Assembly: GCF_017741935.1 (NCBI RefSeq)
Contig: NZ_JAGHMH010000002.1
Location: 310,001-374,000 of the forward strand
Direction of reading: 5' to 3'
DNA: 64,000 nt
Origin: Rhizobium sp. 16-449-1b
Lineage (GTDB): Bacteria; Pseudomonadota; Alphaproteobacteria; Rhizobiales; Rhizobiaceae
In this document: one piece after another, positions 30,704 to 39,027 of the stretch
Position numbering within the stretch: the first letter of the stretch is position 1
Layout of the letters: every line of letters starts with the position of its first letter
The notes under the pieces: generated by a model
Seen by the model: the letters and a program-made list of their open reading frames with translations, nothing else
Databases searched by the model: none
What the model was told of the DNA's origin: nothing
Position numbers and translations under genes: made by a program

Positions 30704-31609
30704 TCACTGCATCTGCGGCTTGCGCAGGAAGCTGTTGCGATCGGCCGAGCGCACGCGCAGCCACGCCTCGCGGCCGTCTCTCAAGATACGCATGGGGATC
30801 TCGGCGCCGGCGGGGCCGCTGCTCCAGATCTTGCGGTAGAAATCGGCCAGCCCATCGACCTCGCCATCGCGGATTTCCGAGATGACGTCACCGCGCTTGA
30901 GCCCGGCTTGATCCGCAGGACTACCTTCCGCAACGCTCATCACGATCACGTCGCCATTGCTTTCGGCGGAGAACGCGCCGAGCCAGGGGCGTGCCGGCTT
31001 GTTGACTTGCCCGCGGGTGGTCAGGTCATCGAGGATCGGTGTCAGGAGGTTGATCGGCACGATCATGTTGATATCCGCCACCTCGCCACCCTGGCTCATC
31101 TGCAAGCGCAGCGAACCGATGCCGATGAGCTTGCCATCACCATCTACCAGCGCCGCTCCGCCCCAGGAGGGGTGCGCGGGCGTGGTGAAGATGGCTTCGT
31201 CGAGCAGGTACTCCCAGTAGCCGGCGAATTCCTGCTTGGCGACGATCTTGGCATCGACGAACTCGCCGATCCCGTCGATCAGCGTCACCGCTTGCCCAAG
31301 CTCGGCCACCGCCGCATCGCCGAATTCCAGCGCCGGCAAGTTGAGGGGGCCGAGCGCCTGCAACAGGCCGAAGCCCGTTTCCTGGTCGTAGCCAAGCGGA
31401 TGCGCCGCGACCACCCGTCCGTCATGGGCGGTGAGCCACACTTCCTCGGCCTCGGTGATCAGATAGCCGATCGTCAGCACCAGGCCGCTGTCCTTGATGA
31501 CCACGCCGCTGCCCTCGCGCCGGGTGCCGAGCGTATCGGCGGTGTAGGCATCATCGGGAATGATGCCGCGGACGGCGACGACCGATTTCAGGATCTGATC
31601 TGTGTTCAT
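30704..31609 (-). CDS. S1C (DegP-like) pseudoprotease with C-terminal PDZ domain
   Basis: A 301-residue protein with a trypsin-like fold (about residues 1-190) and a PDZ domain (about 205-295, SPADQAGLKRGDVISEIRDG). Aligned by eye to DegP, all three catalytic positions are replaced: His by Y49 (VLTIGYLI against VLTNNHVI), Asp by G79 (GFGLLQ against DIALLQ), and Ser by W149 (SWGGAAL against NSGGALV). There is no signal peptide, so it is probably cytoplasmic. GAGGA precedes the ATG at 31609; a longer frame upstream is not supported. It probably binds peptides without cleaving them. Confidence 0.8.
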   Translation of the reverse strand: MNTDQILKSVVAVRGIIPDDAYTADTLGTRREGSGVVIKDSGLVLTIGYLITEAEEVWLTAHDGRVVAAHPLGYDQETGFGLLQALGPLNLPALEFGDAAVAELGQAVTLIDGIGEFVDAKIVAKQEFAGYWEYLLDEAIFTTPAHPSWGGAALVDGDGKLIGIGSLRLQMSQGGEVADINMIVPINLLTPILDDLTTRGQVNKPARPWLGAFSAESNGDVIVMSVAEGSPADQAGLKRGDVISEIRDGEVDGLADFYRKIWSSGPAGAEIPMRILRDGREAWLRVRSADRNSFLRKPQMQ

Positions 31610-31777
31610 GGTTTCATCCTCATGAAGCGACGCGCTGAGGCAGTGAAACTGCTTTGGGAGAAGGGCGCAGCGGGTTCTTTGGACATAGCTATGAAGACAG
31701 ATGGCGCGGTGCAAGGGCTTGGCAAGCCGAAATCGCCGCGCGCACTTATGTCAGGAAAGGCTGAAAAGCGTGAATTC

Positions 31778-32110
31778 TTACCGCGACGGCAACTGTCCGG
31801 CGATTTCTTCCGAGCGTGCCTTGTGGCGGTCGGCCTCGCCTTGCCAGCGAACGGCTTCCTTGGCTTCGCTGCGGGCGCGCTTGCGATGCTTGCCCTGGTT
31901 CAGCCAGGTCACCGCCGAGCCGGCGAACATGCCGATGATCAGCGCGATGAAGAGGAAGACGAAGAACGGCGCCGAGAGCGACAGCACCTGATCCTCGGGG
32001 CGGAACGGATTGAACGCCAGCGTCACGCTCTGGCGGTTGGCCACGCAAAAAATGATCAGGATGATGCCGAGCGGCAGCAGGATCAGGAGGTTGATAATCT
32101 TCTTCGCCAT
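31778..32110 (-). CDS. LapA-domain (DUF1049) membrane protein
   Basis: A 110-residue protein with two membrane helices (about residues 5-25 and 43-67) and a basic cytoplasmic coiled tail. It matches the LapA/YciS family, whose E. coli members act with LapB in control of LpxC and LPS amount. No lapB gene is near, and alphaproteobacteria often lack it, so function is uncertain. The ATG at 32110 has GGAGG about 8 nt upstream and is preferred to one 7 codons earlier. It lies downstream of ihfB, a frequent pairing. Confidence 0.85.
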   Translation of the reverse strand: MAKKIINLLILLPLGIILIIFCVANRQSVTLAFNPFRPEDQVLSLSAPFFVFLFIALIIGMFAGSAVTWLNQGKHRKRARSEAKEAVRWQGEADRHKARSEEIAGQLPSR

Positions 32111-32232
32111 CGCAGGCCTCCACATGCTCACGCACGCTCATGGTAAGCGGCGCGTTCTTTCAGCCACAGGATAGAAAAGACCTCGTGAAGTTCAAGTGCG
32201 GTTTCGCCGCAGCCGGACCTGATAGGCGGCGA

Positions 32233-32532
32233 TCAGTCGTCCTGATCGGCCTGTCCCGGGTTCAGCCGCTCGCGCAGCTCCTTGCCGGTCTTGAAGAAGG
32301 GGACCCACTTCTCCTCGACGAACACGGTGTCGCCGGTGCGCGGGTTGCGGCCCGAGCGCGATGGACGGTTCTTGACCGAAAAGGCGCCGAAACCGCGCAG
32401 CTCGACGCGGTTGCCCGCCGCCAGCGCATCGGTGATCTCGTCGAGAACCGCGTTCACGATATTTTCCACATCGCGATGGTAAAGATGCGGGTTGCGAGCC
32501 GCAACTATCTGCACCAGCTCGGACTTGATCAC
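32233..32532 (-). CDS. ihfB: Integration host factor subunit beta
   Basis: A 99-residue HU/IHF-family DNA-bending protein. The beta-arm motif [10 protein letters not shown] includes the conserved proline that intercalates into DNA. Together with IhfA it bends promoters and is often needed for sigma-54 activation; rpoN is about 3.5 kb away. The start is GTG at 32532 after AAGGGGG. It is 29 nt downstream of sppA. Confidence 0.95.
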   Translation of the reverse strand: MIKSELVQIVAARNPHLYHRDVENIVNAVLDEITDALAAGNRVELRGFGAFSVKNRPSRSGRNPRTGDTVFVEEKWVPFFKTGKELRERLNPGQADQDD

Positions 32533-32561
32533 GGTGGCCCCCTTAAATTATTGATTTCTTA

Positions 32562-33512
32562 TCAATCATGGCCAACCTGCCAAACTGAAACGAGCCCGTC
32601 AAGAAGCAACTTCTGCGGCAGAATTCCCGTAAGGTCCTGGCTTCTGGCGATATCGCCGTAACCGAGAAGCGTGAGGATCTGCGAGGCAGCACCCGCAAGC
32701 AGGAACGGCGTGCTGCTCTTCTTGTTCCAATCGATCTCGGGCAGGTCCTTGCTGACGTTCTTGGTGGCCAGATAGGCGCGGATTTCGTCGTCGCCGCCGA
32801 GCTGGTCGATGAGCTTCATCTTCAGCGCCTGGCGCCCGGTGAAAATGGTGCCGTCGGCGAGCTTCAGCACATCCTCGCGCGGCAGCTTGCGGCGATCGGC
32901 CACCAGATCGACGAACCAGGCATAGCTGTCGACGATCATGTTGTTGATCATCGCCTTGGCTTCTTCGCTGGCCGGATGGAAGGGCGAGGGCTCCGCCTTC
33001 AGCGGCGAGGATTTGATCTCCTCCATCGAGACGCCGATCTTGTCGAGCAGCGGTTTCACCTGCGGATACTGGAAGATAACGCCGATAGAGCCGGTGATCG
33101 AGCTGTCGCCGGCGATGATCGTATCGCCTGCTGTCGCGATCATGTAGCCGGCGGAGGCCGCAAGCGTGCGGACATCGGAGACCACGGGCTTCTTGGCGGC
33201 GATCGCCCGGATCGCCTTGAAGATCCGCTCGCCGCCATAGGTCGTACCGCCGGGCGAGGAAATGGAGACGACCAGCGCCTTGACCGCGTCTTCGTCCTTG
33301 ATCTTGGCAAGCCGCTCGAGCAATTCGCTGTCGTCGGTGATCAGGCCGGAGATCGTCACATGTGCGACATGAGGACGCCGGTTTGCATTGTCGGCGAACA
33401 CGAAGCCGTAGAAAGCCAGCGCCAGCGCGAGAAGAAGCAGTACCGCCACCACGCGCCAGAAGCCGACCTTGCGGCGCAGCCTGCGGCGATCTGCGATCAT
33501 GGAGCTGTCCAT
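32562..33512 (-). CDS. sppA: Signal peptide peptidase SppA, short (36K) type
   Basis: A 316-residue S49 peptidase that degrades cleaved signal peptides in the inner membrane. One N-terminal membrane helix (about residues 17-38), then the protease domain. The likely Ser is in LAASAGYMIA and the Lys partner in SSPLKAEPSPF; SITGSIGVIFQ is the typical following strand. A perfect GGAGGA lies 5 nt before the ATG. Divergent from lptC. Confidence 0.94.
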   Translation of the reverse strand: MDSSMIADRRRLRRKVGFWRVVAVLLLLALALAFYGFVFADNANRRPHVAHVTISGLITDDSELLERLAKIKDEDAVKALVVSISSPGGTTYGGERIFKAIRAIAAKKPVVSDVRTLAASAGYMIATAGDTIIAGDSSITGSIGVIFQYPQVKPLLDKIGVSMEEIKSSPLKAEPSPFHPASEEAKAMINNMIVDSYAWFVDLVADRRKLPREDVLKLADGTIFTGRQALKMKLIDQLGGDDEIRAYLATKNVSKDLPEIDWNKKSSTPFLLAGAASQILTLLGYGDIARSQDLTGILPQKLLLDGLVSVWQVGHD

Positions 33513-33722
33513 TTATTCCTCCGGTCGGCAAGTCTGACGCAACTCTTCTTACGTAGAGTGCATAGATATGCGTTAACGCTGTGTCGATTGGTTTTGCGGT
33601 TTTCTTGCTTGTTGCAGAAAAAAATCCATATTGGCAAGTCAGTGTAATAATGCGAAATGAACTGTGATCGGGCGAAAGCGCTCCCTATATACGCCGTCCT
33701 ATCATCGACACGGACCGAATGA

Positions 33723-34388
33723 ATGCTCAACACCTTGGATAATGGCGGACAGGCTGCCTATGCGAAGCCCGCGCAAAGTGCCTATGGCGCCGCGCGGTTT
33801 CACTCCGCCCGCGTTCGCCGGCTGAAGGTTCTGCTGCCGGTCGCGGCCGTGATCGTGTCGCTCGCCTTTATCGGCGTGTCGGTCATCCGCACCTATCTGC
33901 CCGAGAACATCAAGATCGAAGGCGCCAGGATCGAAAACGGCAAGGTCGTGATGCTGAAGCCCGCGATCGCTGGCCGCAATGCCGCCGGCATCAACTATTC
34001 GATGCTCGCCGAACGGGCGCTGCAGGACATCAAGAACCCGAACCTGATCTCGCTCGAAACGGTCAAGGCAGTGGTTCCGGTCAAGGACGATGTGGTCGCC
34101 CGCGTCGAGGCGACGACCGCCGATTACGATCGCGCGACCGACAATCTGAACATCACGTCACCCTTCGTCATCAACATGAGTGACGGCCTGACCGCCAAAT
34201 TCCAGACCGCGCAGGTCGATGTGAAAGGCGGAAAGCTTACAACCAGCGACCCTGTCGACATCAAAAAAGATGGCGCATCGGTTGTTGCGCGCTCGCTCAA
34301 GATGACAGATAAGGGACGGACGATCACATTCGAGGGGAACGTTCGAATGAATGTGAACCCCACCGCTATCCGCAAACAGGGCACTTAA
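33723..34388 (+). CDS. lptC: LPS export protein LptC
   Basis: A 221-residue bitopic inner-membrane protein: one N-terminal helix (about residues 34-54) and a periplasmic beta-jellyroll. It receives LPS from LptB2FG and passes it to LptA. The first of the lptC-lptA-lptB-rpoN row and 11 nt before lptA, so an operon is likely. The N-terminal cytoplasmic extension before the helix is longer than in E. coli LptC, as usual in rhizobia. Confidence 0.92.
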   Translation: MLNTLDNGGQAAYAKPAQSAYGAARFHSARVRRLKVLLPVAAVIVSLAFIGVSVIRTYLPENIKIEGARIENGKVVMLKPAIAGRNAAGINYSMLAERALQDIKNPNLISLETVKAVVPVKDDVVARVEATTADYDRATDNLNITSPFVINMSDGLTAKFQTAQVDVKGGKLTTSDPVDIKKDGASVVARSLKMTDKGRTITFEGNVRMNVNPTAIRKQGT

Positions 34389-34399
34389 CCCGGGTCACC

Positions 34400-35017
34400 A
34401 TGGCAAAAGATTGTCGCATTTCTACCCGCAAGGCGGGCGCAGTATTCACGAACGGTGCGCTTGCACTCCTGCTGTTGGCCGGAGCCGCGATGGCGCAGGC
34501 GACGACCAGCCAGATGAGCGGACTGAAGCTCAACAAGGATCAGCCGATCCAGATCGAAAGCGACAAGCTTGAGATCCATGATCAGGATCACACCGCCGAC
34601 TTCACCGGCAACGTGAAGGTCGTTCAGGGAACGACCACGCTGCAGGCCGGCCACATGACCGTCTTCTACAAGGCAAAGGGTGCTGCCGATGGTGCCGCGC
34701 CTGCGACCAAGGCGTCGGAAACCACGACGCCGGCATCCTCGATGTCGTCGGGCAACACCGACATCGACCACATCATCGTGACGAACAAGGTGTACCTCAC
34801 CTCGGGCACGCAGACCGCGACCGCCGATAACGGCTCGATCGACATGGCAAAGCAGCTCTTCATCCTGAAGGGCGACAAGGTCGTTCTGACCGACGGCGGC
34901 AATGTCTTCACCGGCTGCCAGCTGACGGTGCACATGGAAACGGGTCAGGCACAATTGGACAGCTGCGGGGGGCGCGTCCAGATCCAGCTCGATCCGCAAT
35001 CCCAGAAAAAGAACTGA
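34400..35017 (+). CDS. lptA: LPS transport periplasmic protein LptA
   Basis: A 205-residue OstA-domain protein with a signal peptide (about residues 1-36, GALALLLLAGAAMAQA). The jellyroll repeats start at LKLNKDQPIQIESDKLEIHD. It forms the periplasmic bridge of the Lpt machine. The insert at about residues 95-120 rich in Ala/Thr/Ser is a low-complexity loop. Spacing to lptB is 13 nt. Confidence 0.93.
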   Translation: MAKDCRISTRKAGAVFTNGALALLLLAGAAMAQATTSQMSGLKLNKDQPIQIESDKLEIHDQDHTADFTGNVKVVQGTTTLQAGHMTVFYKAKGAADGAAPATKASETTTPASSMSSGNTDIDHIIVTNKVYLTSGTQTATADNGSIDMAKQLFILKGDKVVLTDGGNVFTGCQLTVHMETGQAQLDSCGGRVQIQLDPQSQKKN

Positions 35018-35030
35018 CCCCGGCTGCCAC

Positions 35031-35837
35031 GTGAAATTATTCTCGCTATCGAATATGTTCGGCAAGACCGGGCAACAGGCCGCCGCAGATGGCGCCGTTG
35101 ACAAGAGCCGCTATCAGGGGACCCTGATCGCGCGCGGTCTGACGAAGACCTATAGCACCCGTCGCGTCGTCAACGGCGTTTCGCTCGTCGTCCGCCGTGG
35201 CGAGGCGGTCGGTCTGCTGGGTCCGAACGGCGCCGGCAAGACGACCTGTTTCTACATGATCACCGGTCTTGTGCCTGTCGATGAGGGGACCATCGAGATC
35301 GACGGCAACGATGTGACGTCGATGCCGATGTATCGCCGCTCGCGCCTCGGCGTCGGCTATCTGCCGCAGGAAGCCTCGATCTTTCGCGGGCTGACGGTCG
35401 AGGAAAATATCCGCGCCGTTCTCGAAGTGCATGTGAAGGACAAGGCGGCGCGCGAAAAGAAGCTCGACGAGCTGCTCGACGAATTCCACATTCGCAAGCT
35501 GCGCAAGAGTGCCGCGGTCTCCCTGTCCGGCGGTGAGCGCCGCCGCCTGGAAATCGCCCGCGCACTGGCGACAGACCCGACCTTCATGCTGCTCGACGAA
35601 CCCTTCGCGGGCGTCGATCCGATCTCGGTCTCCGACATCCAGAACCTCGTCCATCACCTGACGGCGCGTGGCATCGGTGTCTTGATCACCGACCACAATG
35701 TGCGCGAGACGCTCGGGCTGATCGACCGTGCCTATATCATCCATGCGGGCGAAGTATTGACGCATGGTCGGGCAAACGACATTGTTAACAATGCCGAAGT
35801 CCGCAGGCTTTATCTCGGCGACAACTTCAGCCTCTGA
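35031..35837 (+). CDS. lptB: LPS export ABC transporter ATP-binding protein LptB
   Basis: A 268-residue ABC ATPase that powers LPS extraction with LptF/G. Walker A GPNGAGKTT, signature LSGGERRRLEIARAL, Walker B FMLLDEPFAGVDP and switch His in TDHNVRET are all present. It has an N-terminal extension of about 25 residues relative to E. coli LptB. The start is GTG at 35031. lptF/lptG are not in the window. Confidence 0.96.
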   Translation: MKLFSLSNMFGKTGQQAAADGAVDKSRYQGTLIARGLTKTYSTRRVVNGVSLVVRRGEAVGLLGPNGAGKTTCFYMITGLVPVDEGTIEIDGNDVTSMPMYRRSRLGVGYLPQEASIFRGLTVEENIRAVLEVHVKDKAAREKKLDELLDEFHIRKLRKSAAVSLSGGERRRLEIARALATDPTFMLLDEPFAGVDPISVSDIQNLVHHLTARGIGVLITDHNVRETLGLIDRAYIIHAGEVLTHGRANDIVNNAEVRRLYLGDNFSL

Positions 35838-36028
35838 TTGCTTATCTTTTTGATCGTGAGCCCCTTTGATCATGGGGCTCCCGCAGCGGAAATTCACCTT
35901 CCCGCATAGTTCCGCTTGACCAAATAGAATAAAAAAGCAATTTTTGGGCCAACTTGGATTTCAGTGGTCTTAGCCCCGTTATAGGACACTGTTTCCCGGA
36001 GGAACCGAGCGGGAGTTTTGCGTCCATC

Positions 36029-37594
36029 ATGGCACTTTCGGCCAATTTATACCTGCGCCAAAGCCAATCGCTGGTGATGACACCACAGCTGATGCAGTCC
36101 ATCCAGCTGCTTCAGATGACGCACTTCGAGCTCAATCAGTTCATCGCCCAGGAAGTCGAAAAGAACCCGCTGCTTGAGTTTCCGTCAAATGACGCCGAAA
36201 CAGGCAGTGATCGCGTAGGCGATGACGACGATGGCCATTCCCGCCAGGCCGAAGAGCAGAGCTTCGACGAAGATTACGACAGCCGCTCCGAAGTAATGTC
36301 CGGCGACTGGTCCGATCGCGCAGATGGCGCCGGCGCCACCAGAATGAGCGACGAACTCGACGCCAACTATGACAACGTCTTCCCTGACGACGGCGTGCCG
36401 CAGCGCGCCGACGCTCCTGAATTGATCAGCCAGTGGAAGTCGATGCCGGGTGGCGGTGAGGGCGGTGCCGATGGCTATGACCTCGACGATTTCGTCGCCG
36501 GCCAGGTCTCGCTGCGCGATCATCTCGCCCAGCAGATGCCGTTCGTCCTGCCCGATATGGCCGACCAGCTGATCGGCCAATATCTCGCCGACCAGTTGGA
36601 CGAGGCAGGCTATCTCCATGCCGATCTCGCTGAAGCAGCCGAGCGATTGGGTGCCGGCGCGGCGGATGTGGAGCGGGTTCTGGCAGCACTGCAGACGCTG
36701 GATCCGCCCGGCGTCTTCGCCCGGAACCTGTCGGAATGCCTGGCGATCCAGCTGCGCCAGAAGGATCGCCTCGATCCGGCCATGCAGGCTTTCGTCGGCA
36801 ATCTCGAATTGCTCGCTCGCCGCGACTTCGCGACGCTGAAGCGGCTTTGCGGTGTCGATGAAGAGGATCTGCTCGACATGCTGAGCGAGATCCGCCAGCT
36901 CAACCCCAAGCCGGGCAGCGGCTTCGAGACGGCGGTGTCGGAGGCGATCATGCCCGACGTCGTGGTCCGCCCGAGCGCCGACGGCAGCTGGCTGGTGGAG
37001 CTCAACCCGGATACGCTGCCGCGCGTGCTCGTGAACCAGGCCTATTTCGCCAAGGTCAACAAGAACGGCGATGACCACGCCTTCCTGTCGGAGTGCCTGC
37101 AGACCGCCAACTGGCTGACGCGCAGCCTCGATCAGCGCGCCAAGACGATCATGAAGGTGGCGACCGAAATCGTGCGCCAGCAGGATGCCTTCCTGCTCCA
37201 TGGTGTCGATCACCTGCGCCCGCTCAATCTGAAGACCGTGGCCGACGCCATCAAGATGCATGAATCCACCGTCAGCCGGGTGACTTCGAACAAGTACATG
37301 CTGACGCCGCGCGGCCTGTTCGAGCTCAAATACTTCTTCACGGTGTCGATCAGCGCGGTCGAAGGCGGCGATAGTCACTCGGCGGAAGCCGTCCGTCACA
37401 AGATCCGCGCACTTATCGCGCAGGAAAGCCCCGACGCCGTACTCTCAGATGATGATATCGTGGACATCCTAAAGGGGAGTGGGGTGGAGCTTGCCCGCAG
37501 AACGGTCGCGAAGTATCGTGAAGCCATGAATATCGCTTCTTCCGTCCAGCGCCGGCGGGAAAAGCGGGCGCTCGCGAAGGTCGCGGGCTTCTGA
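36029..37594 (+). CDS. rpoN: RNA polymerase sigma-54 factor RpoN
   Basis: A 521-residue sigma-54. Region I starts MALSANLYLRQSQSLVMTPQ (Gln/Leu-rich, activator response). An acidic region II follows (about residues 60-140). The C-terminus has the HTH and the RpoN box RRTVAKYREAMNI. It controls nitrogen assimilation, C4-dicarboxylate uptake and, in symbionts, nif/fix genes. The frame begins at 35954, but the ATG at 36029 matches family N-termini. It follows lptB by about 190 nt, so a separate promoter is possible. Confidence 0.97.
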   Translation: MALSANLYLRQSQSLVMTPQLMQSIQLLQMTHFELNQFIAQEVEKNPLLEFPSNDAETGSDRVGDDDDGHSRQAEEQSFDEDYDSRSEVMSGDWSDRADGAGATRMSDELDANYDNVFPDDGVPQRADAPELISQWKSMPGGGEGGADGYDLDDFVAGQVSLRDHLAQQMPFVLPDMADQLIGQYLADQLDEAGYLHADLAEAAERLGAGAADVERVLAALQTLDPPGVFARNLSECLAIQLRQKDRLDPAMQAFVGNLELLARRDFATLKRLCGVDEEDLLDMLSEIRQLNPKPGSGFETAVSEAIMPDVVVRPSADGSWLVELNPDTLPRVLVNQAYFAKVNKNGDDHAFLSECLQTANWLTRSLDQRAKTIMKVATEIVRQQDAFLLHGVDHLRPLNLKTVADAIKMHESTVSRVTSNKYMLTPRGLFELKYFFTVSISAVEGGDSHSAEAVRHKIRALIAQESPDAVLSDDDIVDILKGSGVELARRTVAKYREAMNIASSVQRRREKRALAKVAGF

Positions 37595-37651
37595 GGAGTT
37601 CGGTCTGTTGCTGCCGACGCGTCCCGCCCCCGCGAGAAAACAGGGCGTGTG

Positions 37652-37680
37652 TTGACTTTTTGGTAACTTCTGGCTAGAAG
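37652..37680 (+). promoter_or_regulatory. Sigma-70-type promoter candidate for hpf-ptsN
   Basis: TTGACT (37652-37657) and TAGAAG (37675-37680) are separated by 17 nt: 5/6 and 4/6 matches to the consensus. It lies in the 256-nt gap between rpoN and hpf, leaving a leader of about 160 nt. Its place suggests that hpf-ptsN can be expressed apart from rpoN. Confidence 0.55.
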
Positions 37681-37850
37681 CCGCGCCAAATTGACGCTGT
37701 GAATGGTGTCTGAGGTTATCCCCATCAATCCTAAGGGCGCCCACTGCCGAGAACTTCGGCCGATCTTGCTTGAGATTGCGCGAAGTGCTTGGATGAGAGT
37801 CAGGCTTGGCGTAAACTGGTACTCGCAAACCACATAAGAAGGGAAACTCC

Positions 37851-38426
37851 ATGAGTGTGCGTGTATCCGGTAAACATATGGAAATTGGTGACTCGTTCCG
37901 TCAGCGGATAGAGGACCAAATTGCCGTGGCCGTCACGAAATACTTCGACGGAGGGTATTCTGGTCAAGTGATCGTACAAAAGGCCAACGCCCGTTTCGCC
38001 GCCGATTGCAAGGTTCATCTCGACAGTGGCGTGATTTTGCACGCGGCCGGCGAGGCAATGGATCCGCAGTTGGCATTCGACGCCGCTTCCGAGCGTATCG
38101 AGAAGCGACTTCGCCGTTACAAGCGCAAGCTCAAGGATCACCATGCCGGGAATCATCTGAATGGTTTTGCAGAAGTCGCCTATACCGTCATGGATGGCAT
38201 GCCGGATCATGACGACGAGATCGCCGATGATTTCGCACCAGCGATCGTTGCCGAAAGCACCAAGCAGATGAAGACCATGTCCGTCGCGACCGCCGTGATG
38301 GCGCTCGACATGACGGACGAGCCCCTGCTGCTCTTCCGCAGCCCGGGTAACGAACAGTTGAACATCGTTTACCGTCGGCACGACGGCAACATTGGCTGGA
38401 TAGACGCAGCCAACATCAAAAGCTGA
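37851..38426 (+). CDS. hpf: Ribosome hibernation promoting factor, long form
   Basis: A 191-residue long HPF. The N-terminal S30AE domain (about residues 1-105, MSVRVSGKHMEIGDSFRQRI) binds the ribosome decoding region. The C-terminal dimerisation domain (about 130-188) joins two ribosomes into a 100S particle during starvation. The Shine-Dalgarno AAGGGAA lies close before the ATG. The rpoN-hpf-ptsN order is widespread in proteobacteria; the gene was once called ORF203-type modulator of sigma-54. Confidence 0.95.
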   Translation: MSVRVSGKHMEIGDSFRQRIEDQIAVAVTKYFDGGYSGQVIVQKANARFAADCKVHLDSGVILHAAGEAMDPQLAFDAASERIEKRLRRYKRKLKDHHAGNHLNGFAEVAYTVMDGMPDHDDEIADDFAPAIVAESTKQMKTMSVATAVMALDMTDEPLLLFRSPGNEQLNIVYRRHDGNIGWIDAANIKS

Positions 38427-38488
38427 GAAAACGGAGCGGAGCGGCAGGCATCTGCCGCTCCCCCGGCTTGGCACAAAAGGAAAAAGAA

Positions 38489-38953
38489 ATGGCTTTGGCA
38501 GATTTGCTGCAGCAGAATGCGATCATTCCCGCTCTCAGGGTCAACTCCAAGAAACAGCTCCTGCAGGAATTGTCGGCCAAGGCGTCGAAAGTCACTGGGC
38601 TGTCCGAGCGCGAGATTTTTGACGTTGTCCTGCAGCGCGAGCGGCTTGGTTCTACCGGCGTCGGCAATGGCATCGCCATTCCGCACGGCAAGCTGGCAAG
38701 CGTCAATTCCATCGTCGGCATCTTCGCGCGTCTCGACCAGCCGGTCGATTTCGAAGCGCTGGACGATCAGCCGGTCGATCTCGTCTTCCTGCTTCTGGCG
38801 CCCGAGGGCGCTGGCGCCGATCATCTGAAGGCTCTGTCGCGCATCGCCCGCGTGCTGCGCGACCACGATCTCGTGGCCAAGCTGCGGGCCACCGACAGCG
38901 CCTCGGCGATCTATGCCTTCCTCAATGAAGAGCAGACCTCCAACGCGGCCTGA
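38489..38953 (+). CDS. ptsN: Nitrogen PTS enzyme IIA (EIIANtr)
   Basis: A 154-residue PTS_EIIA type 2 domain protein. The phospho-accepting His is in NGIAIPHGKL (near residue 66). It is phosphorylated via EINtr (PtsP) and NPr, and regulates potassium transport, carbon/nitrogen balance and other targets in rhizobia. The ATG at 38489 is preceded by AAGG at 8 nt; a TTG at 38468 would add 7 residues. It ends the lpt-rpoN block at a strong terminator. Confidence 0.95.
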   Translation: MALADLLQQNAIIPALRVNSKKQLLQELSAKASKVTGLSEREIFDVVLQRERLGSTGVGNGIAIPHGKLASVNSIVGIFARLDQPVDFEALDDQPVDLVFLLLAPEGAGADHLKALSRIARVLRDHDLVAKLRATDSASAIYAFLNEEQTSNAA

Positions 38954-38974
38954 TCCTATTCAATTCAAATGAAA

Positions 38975-39006
38975 AGAGGCGCCGGATCGCTCCGGCGCCT
39001 CTTTTT
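38975..39006 (+). terminator. Intrinsic terminator after ptsN
   Basis: A perfect 12-bp stem (AGAGGCGCCGGA/TCCGGCGCCTCT) with loop TCGC, then TTTT. A-rich sequence on the other side makes it usable on both strands, so it can also stop the converging chemoreceptor gene. Confidence 0.9.
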
Positions 39007-39027
39007 GTTTCAGCTCAGCCGATCGGC

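Noticed and set aside
38489..38953. Possible TTG start at 38468 for ptsN
   Set aside because: The ATG at 38489 has better Shine-Dalgarno spacing and gives the family length of 154 residues.
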